Shown in pieces: positions 50,682-63,713 of a DNA stretch of 64,000 bases (position 1 is its first letter; each line of letters starts with the position of its first letter). The notes beneath the pieces were generated by a model that saw nothing but the letters and a program-made list of their open reading frames with translations, was not told where the DNA came from and searched no databases. Both the position numbers and the translations under genes were made by a program. Source of the DNA: Penium margaritaceum (lineage: Eukaryota > Streptophyta > Zygnematophyceae > Desmidiales > Peniaceae); assembly GCA_023375785.1 (NCBI GenBank), contig SZWC01002432.1, forward strand, positions 76,969 through 140,968, written 5' to 3'.

Positions 50682-51300
50682 AAGCTGGCACAGAGAAAGG
50701 ATTTTGCCAGTGCGAGTGCTTTCGCTTTTCATCCTCTGTTGGAGGGTCAACTCCACAGGCCAGGAGGAAGTCGTACCGCATTGCACTCAGGTTGTCTGGG
50801 TGCCTGGTCAGAGCCGCATGATGGCTGTTGTCAGTAACAGTTCGGAGTGCTGCACGAACTTGGTGGTTGATGTTTGCATATCTCCAGATTCTTTCTGCGG
50901 TGGTAATGGGAGGCCCAATGTACAGAGGAGAGCCAAGGAGTGCATCCGTCACTCCAAATCCATGAAGGAACTCTGGAAAGAGGAGATCTAGGACTTCAGC
51001 AACCCAGCGGTCCACTGTCTCTGGGTTTCCATAGACGGAGTAGGCAGGGAGGACATTGACACGTCATGTGAGAGGAAGAAGAACGGTGCGATTGTTGAAG
51101 GTAATCCAGTTCTTCCACCATGCCTGCTTGCGGATGTTGTGCCAGAGGAGAGGACCTGTGCACGCCACCAGGAGCAGAGGATGGTACGACGGGTGCAGGA
51201 GGGTTGGAGCTACGTGCACACAAACCGAAGCATTTGGTGGTAGTTGCGGGAATGTGGTTGGGGAAAGGGTTGTTGTTCGTAGCGTCCGAGTAGGAGTGAG
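50680..51300 (-). pseudogene. Degenerate terminal ORF of the retrotransposon, unknown family
   Basis: The frame is open from 51063 to the TGA at 50680-50682 (127 codons) and, across an in-frame TGA at 51064-51066, for a further 78 codons up to another stop at 51301-51303. The product ends PPTEDEKRKHSHWQNPFSVP plus Ala. The same ending, with substitutions that keep the reading frame, occurs before the LTR at 63096, which supports real coding in this direction. The upstream part has a GPLLWHNIRKQAWWKNWITF segment. I recognise no gag, integrase, reverse transcriptase or RNase H motif. Confidence 0.5.
50746..50794 (-). repeat. 49-bp retrotransposon segment (direct repeat copy 2)
   Basis: The resident copy, inside the terminal ORF, of the fragment also found at 50146-50194. 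Confidence 0.9.
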
Positions 51301-51422
51301 TCAGCTCGATAGTCTGTCTGTGTGTTCCAGTTCCTGGCTTGCAGGAGAATCACTTCTGACCATGTTATTGTATTTCTGCCAAACTCAGCCAGAATGGGAA
51401 GTTGGGAGCCCGGTTGAGCCAT
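51210..51422 (-). CDS. Small hypothetical ORF (70 codons) in the retrotransposon interior
   Basis: Starts with an ATG in a good context (GCCATGGCT) and overlaps the degenerate terminal ORF in another frame. With a frameshift it could be the upstream part of the same protein. There is no recognisable domain. It may be a chance frame. Confidence 0.2.
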   Translation of the reverse strand: MAQPGSQLPILAEFGRNTITWSEVILLQARNWNTQTDYRADSLLLGRYEQQPFPQPHSRNYHQMLRFVCT

Positions 51423-51521
51423 GGCAGCAGACTTGGGGGTTACGTGATGAGGTAGATGAGGAAGAGATTTTTTGTCTTCCTCAAGATGAGCTGCTGAAGT
51501 AGTACACTTGATGAGCGAGAG

Positions 51522-52131
51522 CGCAGGTCGTCACGAATCAGGCGATGCAGCTGGGCAGATTCGCTGGCCGAGCAGAGGACGATGCAAAACCGAAGGGGGC
51601 GATGATGGCAGAATGGGCGCAGGGATGAAACCACATGCACTGTGGAGGTTTTGGCGTGGGCGCAGGTTGTCGCGAAACAGGCGATGCGACCGGGCGAATA
51701 CGTGTGCCGAGCAGATGAACGCGGATGATGGCGGAGGAGCGATGGACGGCGGAGTGGGCGCAGGGACAAAGCCACGTGCGCTATTGAACAGAGGGGTAGA
51801 ATGCGCCAAGGGGAAGGCGAATGCCAACGCGCCGCGAGAAATCTGCTACCGGCGTGGGTGCAGGCTGCTGCGAGGCGGGCAGCTAGCTCGTGCAGATCCT
51901 TGTACTGGCCACAGTTGCTGATAATGGCTGATGAGGAGGTGGAGACTGCTGATATAGGAGTGGGCGCAGGGGCGAACCACGTGCGCTGTGGAACTTTTGG
52001 CGTGGGTGCAGATCGTCGCTCAACAGGCGATGCGACCGGGCGGATCCTTGTGCCGAGCGGATGATGAAAGCTGATGATGGCGGAGAAGAGACAGATGGCT
52101 GATTGGGCACAGGGATGAAACCACGTGTGCT
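51522..52131. repeat. Degenerate internal repeats of about 140 bp
   Basis: Related modules begin near 51524 and 51661, with a longer one at about 51958-52131. Shared words are CAGGCGATGCGACCGGGCG, GTGCCGAGC, GATGATGGC and GGGCGCAGGGA...CCACGTGC. Confidence 0.65.
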
Positions 52132-52390
52132 AGAGAACGATGCTGATGATGATGAAGCTGAAGCTGATGGGAAACGATTCGGAGGAGGCAGAGGAAGCTG
52201 AGATGATCTTGATGTTAGAGGGAGGCTGGAGAGGCAATCGATGCTGATGAGCGATGAGGTGTGAAGGCTGAAAGATGTCGTGGGATGGAGATGATGAAGT
52301 AGTGACAGCATGGGGCGGATGATGATGTTGTGAGGAGGGTGATGGAGGAGCGGCAGTGGACGCAGGGCAAGGCAACCAGGTCCTTCTGTT

Positions 52391-52604
52391 GTCAGGAGAG
52401 TGATGGCTTGTTCCCCAGTTGGCCCGAGACCGACGGGCAGGAAGACTGGCGGTGTCCGATATCCTAAACAGCAAGAGGAAGTCGGTTGCAGCAGGGCAAG
52501 TCGAGAGGTGGGCAGTGAGGCCAGTCCGTAGAAGTCAGGAGAGTGACGGCTTGTTCCCCAGTTGGCCCGAGACCGACGGGCAGGAAGACTGGTGGTATCC
52601 GATG
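52391..52604. repeat. 72-bp direct repeat, offset 142 bp
   Basis: 52391-52462 recurs at 52533-52604 with a few substitutions. The shared core includes GGCTTGTTCCCCAGTTGGCC and GACCGACGGGCAGGAAGACT. Confidence 0.85.
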
Positions 52605-53001
52605 TCCTGATGGCAAAAGGCAGTCAACCGTTGCTGACGACGAGCAGAGGCGGTGCAAGAGGGCGGCTCCAGACGATGAATGCAATAAAAGCTGAGGTAG
52701 ATGAGACAGATGGAGCAGATGAGGCAGATGAGGAGGACGAGGGAGGTGGAAGGACTTTGTGGGGGCCTAGATGATGAGAGACGGCGGATGGCAAGCGGCA
52801 AGAAGCTTCCAGGTGACAGGCGGCAACTCGAGAGTATCTTGCGGCTGATATCAATGTTGTGTCACCGAGTGTGGGCCGCGGGCGCGGATTTGGGCGCAGG
52901 GCTTGATCAAGATGACAGGAGATCTCTTCAGCTTGAGGAGCAAAGCGATGACAGCGGCAGAGGGATGACTGGGTCACAGGATACCAGGTGATGTAACCTG
53001 A

Positions 53002-53014
53002 GGCTCTGATACAA
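53002..53014 (-). other. Primer-binding site (tRNA-iMet type)
   Basis: Minus strand TTGTATCAGAGCC directly after the LTR end. The usual plant retrotransposon site for initiator Met-tRNA is TGGTATCAGAGCC, so 12 of 13 bases agree. This sets the element's sense as minus. Confidence 0.8.
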
Positions 53015-53630
53015 CATCAGAAAAATATAAGCAACAAGAATGTCAGTAGTAGAAGCAAGCAGAAGCAGCAAAGTATGCGGGAGCTTGCAAGCAGAATAAC
53101 GGAAGCAAAAAGGCAAGTGCAGTTCCAAGGAGTTAGTTGCAGAGCCTCGAGAGAGGCGAGGCACCGGAGCTTCGAGGTAGACAGAAGGCAGTGAGAGAAA
53201 TTGAGAGCGGAGCGAGTGATGCGCTAAGGTTGAGCGAAGAATCAAGAGTGACAATGCCAAGAGTTGTGAGCAAGGAATGGTGGGCAAAGGCAATGGGAGC
53301 GAGGAGAAAGCAGAGCGAGAACACGGGGCAAAACTGCGGAACAAAAGGGGAACAGGATGGAAAGAACTGTTCTGGTTGAACTCGAGGGAATGAACATCCT
53401 CGGTACAAAAGGTCATAATAGGACAAAGTAGCAGAGCAACGGCTTTATTCCGCTAGCCGGACACGGGTGACACATGTCATGTTATTAGGGGATACCTTGA
53501 CTGTCGGTCGAACGGTCATAGACCCTACAGGCCGTTGGTCAAGTTGGTTTGCTAATGGGCCGGAACCGTTATTGAGAACTCGGAGTGACCCAAGAGATGA
53601 TCCTTCTCGTTGCCAGATTTATTTTTGACA
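53015..53630 (-). mobile_element. 5' LTR of the retrotransposon (616 bp)
   Basis: In minus sense it starts TGTCAA at 53630, where it abuts the 10-bp satellite, and ends ...CTGATG at 53015 just before the PBS. In the copy at 63096 the end reads CTGACA, so the last two bases have mutated here. The TATAAAAG seen on the antisense strand of the other copies is TACAAAAG here. Confidence 0.88.
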
Positions 53631-56600
53631 ACACACACTTATACGTACTCACACGCACTCACACGCACTTACACGCAGTTACACGTACGTACACGTACTT
53701 ACACACACTTGCACGTACTTACACATACTTACACGCACTTACATGCACTTACATGCACTTACAAGCACTTACATGCACTTACACACACTTACATGCACTT
53801 ACACACACTTATATGCACTTACATGCACTTACATGCACTTACACACACTTACACGTACATACATGCACTTATACGCACTTATACACACTTACACGTTCAT
53901 ACACGCACTTCCACACACTTATATACACTTACATACACTTACATGCACTTACAAACACTAACGTGCACTTACACGAACTTACACGCACTTATACACACTT
54001 ACACACACTTACACATACTTACATACACTTACACGCACTTATACTCACTTATGCGCTCTTGCACACACTTACATGTACTTACATGCAGTTATACGCATTT
54101 ACACGCACTTACATGCATTTACATGTACTTACACACACTTATACGTACTTACATGCACTTACACGCACTTACACGCACTTACACATACTTACATACACTT
54201 ATATGCACTTACACACACTTACACATACTTTCACACACTTACACATACTTACACACACTTACATGCACTTACATGCACTTACACGTACTTACACGCACTT
54301 ACACGCACTTCCATACACTTACACATACTTACTCACACTTACATGCGCTTACACATACTTCCACACACTTGCACACACTTATACGCACTTATACACACTT
54401 ACACACAGTTACATGTACTTATACGCACTTATACGTACTCACACACACTTATACATACTTACACACACTTACACAAGGTTATACGCACTTACACGCACTT
54501 ACACATACTTACACGCACTTACACACACTTACACGTACTTACACATGCTTACACACACTTACACGTGCTTACGCGTACTTATACGTACTTACACGCACTT
54601 ACATGTACTTCCACACACTTACACGTACTTACTCACACTTACATGCACTTACACGCACTTATATACACTTGCACACACTTGCACGTACTTACACGTACTT
54701 ATACGTACTTACATGCACTTTCATGCAGTGACACATACTTACACACACTTACACGATCTTACACATACTTGTACGGACTTATACGCACTTACACGCACTT
54801 ACATGCAGTTACACGCACTTACACGCACTTACACGCACTTATAGACACTTTCACATACTTATATACTTCCACACACTTACATGCACTTACACGCACTTAC
54901 ACACACTTACACGCACTTACACACACTTACACATACTTATACACACTTCCACGCACTTACACGCAGTTACATGTACTTAGATGCACTTACACACACTTAC
55001 ACTTACTTTCACGCACTTACACGTACTTACATGCACTCACACACACTCGCACGTACTCACACACACTCACATGCACTCACACGTACTTAAATGCACTTAC
55101 ACAAACTTACACTCACTTACACGCACTCACATGCACTCACACGCACTTACACACACTTACACACACTTACACATACGTACACACACTTACACATACCTAC
55201 ACGCACTTACATCCACTTACACACACTTACATACCCTTACATGTTCTTACACACACTTATATGAACTTACACGTACTTACATGTATGTATACGTACTTAC
55301 ACGCACTTATACATACTTACACACACTTACACGTACTTATATGCACTTACACGTACTTGCACATACTTACACACACTTATATGTACTTATATACACTTAC
55401 GCGCTCATACACGCACTTACATGCACTTACACACACTCACATGCACTTATAAACACTGACGTGCACTTACAGGAACTTACACGCACTTATACTCAATTAC
55501 ACGCACTTATACGTACTTACACTAACTTACACGCTCATACACACTTCCACGTACTTACACACACTTACATGCACTTACAAACACTGACGTATACTTACAC
55601 AAACTTACACATACTTATATGCACTTACATGCACTTATACGCACGTACACATACTAACACATACTTATACGTATTTACACACACTTACACACACTTACAC
55701 ACACTTCCACGAACTTCTACACACTTATATGCACTTACTCGTACTTACATACACTTACACGTACTTACACACACTTGCACACACTTACACACACTTACAC
55801 ACACTTACACACACTTACACGCACTTTCACATACTGACACACATTTACACACACTTCTATGAACGCATATGCCCTTGCACGCACTTACATGCACTTACAC
55901 ACACCTTTATGGAGTTACACGCACGTACACACACTTACACACACTTACACGCACTTTCATGCACCTATACACTTACACATACTCACATGCACTTACACAC
56001 ACTTACACACACTTACACACACTTACACGCTCATATACACACTTACACGCACTTATACACACTTACATGCACTTACAAATACTGATGCACACTTACACAA
56101 ACTTATACGTACTTACACACACTTACATGAACTTACACGCACTTATGCATACTTACACGCTCATACACACACTAACACGTACTTACACACACTTACATGC
56201 ACTTACAAACACTGACGTGCACTTACACGAACTTACATGCACGTATATGCACTTACACGTACTTATCCGCACTTACATGAACTTACACACACTTACATAC
56301 CCTTACACATACTTACATGCACTTACACACATTTATACACACTTACACGCACTTACACACACTTATACGTACTTACACTTACTTACACGCACTTACATGC
56401 ACTTACACGTACTTCGACACACTTACACGCACTTACTCGCACTCACACACACTTGCACAAACTTACACGTACTTACACGCACTTACACACATTTACACAT
56501 ACTTGCATACCCTTACACATACTTTCACGCACTTACACACACTTACACGCACTTACATGCAATTACACGTACTTACATGCACTAATACGCACATACACAC

Positions 56601-59600
56601 ACTTTCACACACTTACACACTTACACACACTTATATGCACTTACACACACTTACACACACTTACACTTACTTACACGCTCATACATACACTTACACAAAC
56701 TTACACACACTTACATACACTTACAAATACTGACGCGCACTTACATGAACTTACACATATTTACACGCACTTACACGCACTTACACACACTTACACAAAC
56801 TTATATACACTTACACGCACTTACACACACTTACTTGTACTCACATACACTTACACGTACTTATACACTCGTACACGCACTTATACACACTTACACATAC
56901 TTACACACACTTACACACACTTACATGCACTTACATGCACTTACATGCACTTACACTCACTTACACACACTTCTATACACTTACACACACTTACTCGTAC
57001 TTACATGTACTTACACATGCTTATACACACTTGCATACACTTACACGTACTTACACGCACTTACATACAGTTCTACGCACTTATACGTACTCACACGCAC
57101 TTACGCACACTTACACGTAATTACACACACTTCCACATTCTTATACGCACTTCCACATACTTACACACACTTACACACACTTACACACACTTACACGCAC
57201 TAACATGCACTTACACGCACTTATATACACTTACATGCACTTCCACACACTTGCACATAATTACTCACAGTTCCATGCACTTACACACACTTACACACAC
57301 TTGCATACACTTACATACACTTACACGTACTTACACACACTTCCACATACACTTACACGTACTTACACATACTTATACGTACTTACATGCACTTATATTT
57401 GCCATACACACACTTACACACACTTACATGTACTTACACGCACTTACACGCACTTACATGTACTTATAGGCACTTACATGCACTTACATCTACTTATACA
57501 CACTTACACACACTTACACACAATTACACACACTTATACACACTTACACACACTTACACACACTTACATGTACTTACAGGAACTTACATACACTTACATG
57601 CACTCACATGCACTCGCACACACTCACACGCACTCACACGCACTCAGACATACTTACATGCACTTAGACACACTTACACACACTTATACACACTTACACA
57701 CACTTACATGCACTGACACGTATGTACACATACTTACACATACTTACAGGTACTTACACACACTTTCACCCACTTACACACACTTACACACACTTACACG
57801 TACTTACACGCACTTACATGTACTTATAAGCACTTACAGGTACTTACACGCACTTACACCCACTTACATATACTTACACACACTTACACGCACTTATACA
57901 CACATACACGTACTTACACACACTTACGTGCACTTAGAAATACCGACGCACACTTATACACAATTACACGCACTTACATGCATTTACATGCACTTACAGG
58001 CACTTACACACACTTACACCCACTTACACGTACTTACACGCACTTACGCGCATTTACACATACTTACACACACTTACACGCACTTACACGCACTTACATG
58101 CACTTACACGCACTTACACACACTTAACATGCACTTACACCCACTTACACACACGTACACACACTTAGAAGCTCTTATATGCACTTACACACACTTACAC
58201 GTAGTTAGACGCAGTTACACACGCTTTCACACACTTACATGCACTTTCATGCAATTACACGCACTTACACATACTTACATGCACTTACATACACTTACAC
58301 GTACTTATACATACTTACACGCAATTACACGCACTTACACACACTTGGACACACTTATACGCACTTACACATACTTACATGCACTTATACCTACTTACAT
58401 GTACTTACATGTACTTATACACACTTATACACTCTTACACATACTTACATACACTTCTATGCACTTCCACACACTTACACACACTTATATGCACTTACAT
58501 GCACTTACGCGTACTTACACGCACTTACACACACTTCCACACACTTATACGTACTTACTTACACTTATATGCACTTACACGCACTTACACACACTTGTAC
58601 ACACTTATACGCATTTACACATACTTACACACAGTCACATGCACTTCTACGCAGTTATACGTACTCACACATACTTACACACACTTACACATACATACAC
58701 ACAGTTACACGTACTTACACACACTTACACGAACTTATACACACTTAGATACACTTACACATACTTATACATACTTACACACACTTACACGTGCTTACAC
58801 ATACTTACACGTACTTACACACACTTACACGCACTTCCACACACTTGCACGTACTTACTCACACTTACATGCACTTACACGCACTTATACACACTTGCAC
58901 ACACTTGCACGTACTTACACGTACTTACACGTACTTACATGCACTTTCACACACTGACACACACTTACACACACTTACACAAACTTACACGTACTTACAC
59001 ACACTTATATACACTTACACACACTTACACATACTTATACACACGTCCATGCACTTACACGCAGTTACATACACTAACACACACTTACATGCACTTACAC
59101 ACACTTTCACGCACTTACACGCACTTACATGCACTCACACACACTCGCACATACTCACATGCACTCACACACACTCACACGCACTTACACGCACTTACAC
59201 AAACTTGCACACACTTATATGCACTCACACGCACTCACACACACACATACTTACACACACTTACACGTACGTACACACACTTACACACACTTACACGCAC
59301 TTACATGCACTTACACACACTTACACGCACTTACACGCACTTACACGCACTTACACGCACTTATACGTACTTACACATACGTATACATACTTACACGCAC
59401 TTACACACACTTATACACATTTACACGCACTTATACACACTTACATGTACTTACATGCACCTACACGTACTTATATGTACTTATACACACTTATACATAC
59501 TTATACACACTTACATGCTCATACACGCACTTATACACACTTACACACACTTACATGCTCTTACAAATACTGACATGTACTTACATGAACTTACACGCAA

Positions 59601-62600
59601 TTATACGCAAGTACACGCACTTATACGCACTTACACAAACTTACACGCTCATACACGCACTTACACGTACTTACACACACTTACATGCACTTACAAATAC
59701 TGACGTATACTTACACGAACTTACACGTACTTATATGAATTTACACGCACTTACACGCACTTATACACATGTACACACACTTACACGTACTTATACGCAC
59801 TTACACACACTTACACACAATTACACACACTTACATGCATGTACACGCACCTATACGCACTTACACGCACTTTCATGCACTTATACACTTACACATACTT
59901 ATATGCACTTACATGCACTTACACACACTTACACACACTTACACACTCATAGACATACTTACACACACTTACACACACTTACATGCACTTACAAATACTG
60001 ATGCACACTTACATGAACTTATACGTACTTACACACACTTACATGAACTTACACGCACTTATGCATACTTACACGCTCGTACACGCACTTACCCGTAATT
60101 ACACACACTTACATGCACTTACAAATACTGACATGCACTTACACGAACGTACACGCACGTATATGCACTTATACGCACTTACACGTACTTGCACACACTT
60201 ACACGCACTTACACACACTTACACGTACTTACATGCACTTACACACATTTACATGCACTTACACGCACTTACACACACTTACACGTACTTACACACACAT
60301 ACACGTACTTACACGCACTTATACGTACTTCCACACACTTACACGCACTTACTCACACTTATATGCACTTACACATACTTACACACACTTACACATACTT
60401 ACACACACTTACACACACTTACACACACTTACATACAATTACACGCACTTACACGCACTTACACGCACTTACACGCACTTTCACGCACTTATACACTTAC
60501 ACACACTTACATGCACTTATACACACTTACACACACTTACACGCACTTACACACATACACACACTTACCACACTTACACACACTTACATGCAGTTATAAA
60601 TACAGATGCGTACTTACACAAACTTACACGTACTTACACGCACTTACACGTACTTATATACACTTACATACACTTACATACACTTACACGCACTAACTTG
60701 GACTTACATCCACTTACACGCACTTACGCGCTCTTACACGTACTTACACACACTTACACGCACTTATACACACTTACATGCACTTACATGCACTTACACA
60801 TACTTACACGTACTTACACACACTTCCACACACTTACACACACTTACTCGTATTTACGTGCACTTACACATACTTATACACACTTGTATACACTAACACG
60901 TACTTACACGCACTTACATACAGTTCTACGTACTTACACGTACTTATATGTACTCACACGTACTTATAAAGACTTACACGCACTTACATACAATAAAATG
61001 CACTTACACGCTCTTACACGCACTTACACATACTTACACGTACTTACATACACTTACATACACTTACACACACTTACATGTACTTACATGTACTTACATG
61101 CACTTACACACACTTACACGCACTTCCATACACTTGCACGCACTTACTCACAGTTACATGCACTTACACACACTTACACACACTTGCATACACTTACATG
61201 TACTTACACATACTTACACACACTTACACACACTTACACGTACTTACACATACTTACACACACTTACACGCACTTACATGGATATACACACACTTACACA
61301 CACTTACATGCACTTACATGTACTTACACGCACTTACATGCACTTACAGGCACTTACATGCACTTACATCCACTTATATACACTTACACACACTTACACA
61401 CACTTACACGCACTTACACACACTTACATGCACTTACAAATATTGATGCGTACTTACACATACTTACACGCACTTATACACACTTATATGCACTTACAGG
61501 CACTTACACGCACTTACATGCACTCACACGCACTCGCACGCACTCACACGCACTCATACGCACTCAGACGTACTTACATGCACTTACACACACTTATACG
61601 CACTTATACACACTTACACACACTACCATACACTTACAAATACTGACGTGTACTTACACACACTTACATGCACTCATATGCACTTACACGTACTTACACG
61701 TACTTATACGTACTTACACGTACATACACACACTTACACGTACTTACAGGCAAGTACACACACTTTCACCCACTTACATACACTTACATGCACTTACACG
61801 TACTTACACACACTTACACGCGCTTATATGCACTTACAGGCACTTATACGCACTTATACCCACTTACATATACTTACACACACTTACACGCACTTACATA
61901 CACATACATGCACTTACACACACTTACATGCACTTAGAAATACTGACTCACACTTATACGCACTTACACGTACTTACACACATTTACATGCACTTACAGG
62001 CACTTACACACACTTACACCCACTTACACGTACTTACATGCACGTTAATGCACTTACACGTACTTACACACACTTACACGCACTTACACACACTTACACG
62101 TACTTACACACTTACATGTACTTACACACACTTACACACACTTACACGTACTTACATGTACTTACACGCACTAACACACACTTAACAAGCACTTACACCC
62201 ACTTATACACATGTACACACACTTACATGCTCTTACATGCACTTACATGTACTTATACGCAGTTAGACACAGTTACACGCACTTTCATTCACTTACACGT
62301 ACTTACATACACTTACACATACTTACACATACTTACACACACTTACACGCACTGACACACACTTACATGCACTTACACACACTTATACACACTTACACAC
62401 ACTTATACATACTTACACATACTTACACGTACTTACACACACTCTCACGCACTTACACACACTTACACACACTTATACGCACATATACACACTTACACAC
62501 ACTTACACGCACTTACACATACTTACATGCACTTTCATACACTTACAACCACTTACATGCACTTATACGTACTTACACGCACTTACACATACTTACACGC

Positions 62601-62970
62601 ACTTACACGTACTTACATACACTTATACGTACTTACACACACTTGCATACACTTACACGCACTTACACACACTTACATGCACTTACATGCAGTTACACGC
62701 ACTTATATGCACTCACACACACGCACGTGCACTCACACGCACTCGCACTCACACGCACTTACACACACTTACACACACTTATACACACTTACACGAACTT
62801 ACACACACTTACATGCACTTACACACACGTATACGCACTTACACATACTTACACACACTTGCACGCACTTTCACACACTTACATGCACTTACACACACTT
62901 ATACACACTTACACGCACTTACACGCACTTACACATACTTACACGAACTTACACGTACTTACACGCACTT
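53631..62970 (+). repeat. 10-bp satellite array (CTTACACRCA)n, about 930 copies
   Basis: Head-to-tail 10-bp units, mostly CTTACACACA, CTTACACGCA, CTTACATGCA, CTTACACGTA and CTTATACACA, in one orientation. The plus strand has no stop in the consensus in any frame; three units give the cycle THLHALTRTY in all three frames, producing open frames of up to 832 codons with no frame preferred. I do not call them genes. On the minus strand each unit contains GTAAGT. Confidence 0.97.
55030..61960. repeat. Super-repeat of about 4 kb inside the 10-bp array
   Basis: The odd unit group around ACAAATACTGACG recurs at matching places: 55446/59560, 55574/59690, 56070/59990, 56205/60117, 56720/60592 and 57930/61930, offsets 3.87-4.12 kb. 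A block in which units read CACTCACACGCACTC appears at 55037 and 59128 (4.09 kb) and at 57601 and 61520 (3.92 kb). The array is therefore built of about two and a third copies of a 4-kb block. Confidence 0.7.
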
Positions 62971-63095
62971 AAGTATGAACCAATCTTTGAGACAGATCAA
63001 CACATGTGTGATCGCTTTTCATCCTCCAACAGAGGATGAAAAGCCAAAGCACTCGCATAGGCAAAATCCATTCTCTCTGCCAGCTTGAAGGGGGG
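62971..63095 (+). pseudogene. 3' end of a second retrotransposon copy: terminal ORF tail and polypurine tract
   Basis: Plus-sense relative of the element at 50.2-53.6 kb. It encodes PPTEDEKPKHSHRQNPFSLP plus Ala and a stop, then a GGGGGG tract at 63090-63095 leading into the LTR. Upstream of about 63024 it diverges from the other copy and is joined to the 10-bp array. Confidence 0.75.
63015..63043. repeat. Perfect fold-back palindrome at the retrotransposon breakpoint
   Basis: A 12-bp stem, CTTTTCATCCTC, with a 5-base loop CAACA. The right arm (GAGGATGAAAAG) is element sequence shared with the copy near 50.73 kb; the left arm is its reverse complement and replaces the expected upstream sequence. 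Confidence 0.85.
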
Positions 63096-63713
63096 TATCA
63101 GAAATAAATCTGGCAGTGAGAAGGATCATCTCTCGGGTCACTCCGAGTTCTCAATAACGGTTCCGGCCCATCACCGAACCTACTTGACCAACGGCCTGTA
63201 GGGTCTATGACCGTTTGGCCGACAGTCAAGCTATCCCCTAATGACGTGATGTGTGTCACCAGCGTCCGGCTAGCGGAATAAAGTCGGTGCTCTGCTACTT
63301 TGTCCTCTTCTGACCTTTTATACCGAGGATGTTCAGTCCCTCGAGTTCAACCATAACAGTTCTTTCAATCCTGTTCCCCTTTGGTTCCGCGGCTTCACCG
63401 CCGTGTTCTCGCTCTGCTCCCTCCTCGTCCCCATTGCCTTTGCCCACCATCCCTTGCTCACAGCTCTTCGCTTTGTCAAACCTGATTCTTCGCTCAACCT
63501 TAGCACATCACTCGCTCCGCTCTCAATTTCTCTCACTGCCTCCTGTCTACCTCGAAGCTCCGGTGCCTTGCCTCTCTCGAGGCTCTGCAACTAACTCCTT
63601 GGAACTGCACTTGCCTTTCTGCTTCCGTCATTCTGCTTACAAGCTCCCGCATACTTCGCTGCTTCTACTTGCTTCTACTACTGACATTCTTGCTGATTAC
63701 ATTTTTTCTGACA
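63096..63713 (+). mobile_element. 3' LTR of a second retrotransposon copy (618 bp)
   Basis: Starts TATCAG (TG expected) after the polypurine tract and ends CTGACA at 63713. Nearly the same length as the LTR at 53015-53630 and similar throughout with scattered differences. Contains AATAAA at 63277-63282 in sense. A TATAAAAG box lies antisense at about 63315-63322. Confidence 0.88.

Larger units (their letters stand above)
50673..53001 (-). mobile_element. Internal region of a non-autonomous LTR retrotransposon
   Basis: About 2.3 kb between the PBS and the polypurine tract in minus sense, too short for gag plus pol. I see no protease, integrase, reverse transcriptase or RNase H motifs. The middle part (51.5-53.0 kb) is low complexity (GATGATG-like on plus; Ser/Pro/His-rich on minus) with internal repeats. 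It fits a LARD- or TRIM-like derivative that would need enzymes from another element. Confidence 0.6.

Noticed and set aside
52928-53416. 162-codon minus-strand frame overlapping the 5' LTR
   Set aside because: It lies mostly inside the LTR and runs through the PBS; LTR sequence is not expected to code and no motif is visible.
57205-59703. Long plus-strand frames in the 10-bp array (up to 832 codons, THLHALTRTY repeats) as genes
   Set aside because: Same argument: all three frames are equally open because of the unit length and composition.
6913-63700. Telomeric repeat
   Set aside because: Neither unit matches TTTAGGG or known green-lineage telomere variants, and both arrays are internal and contain frequent variants.
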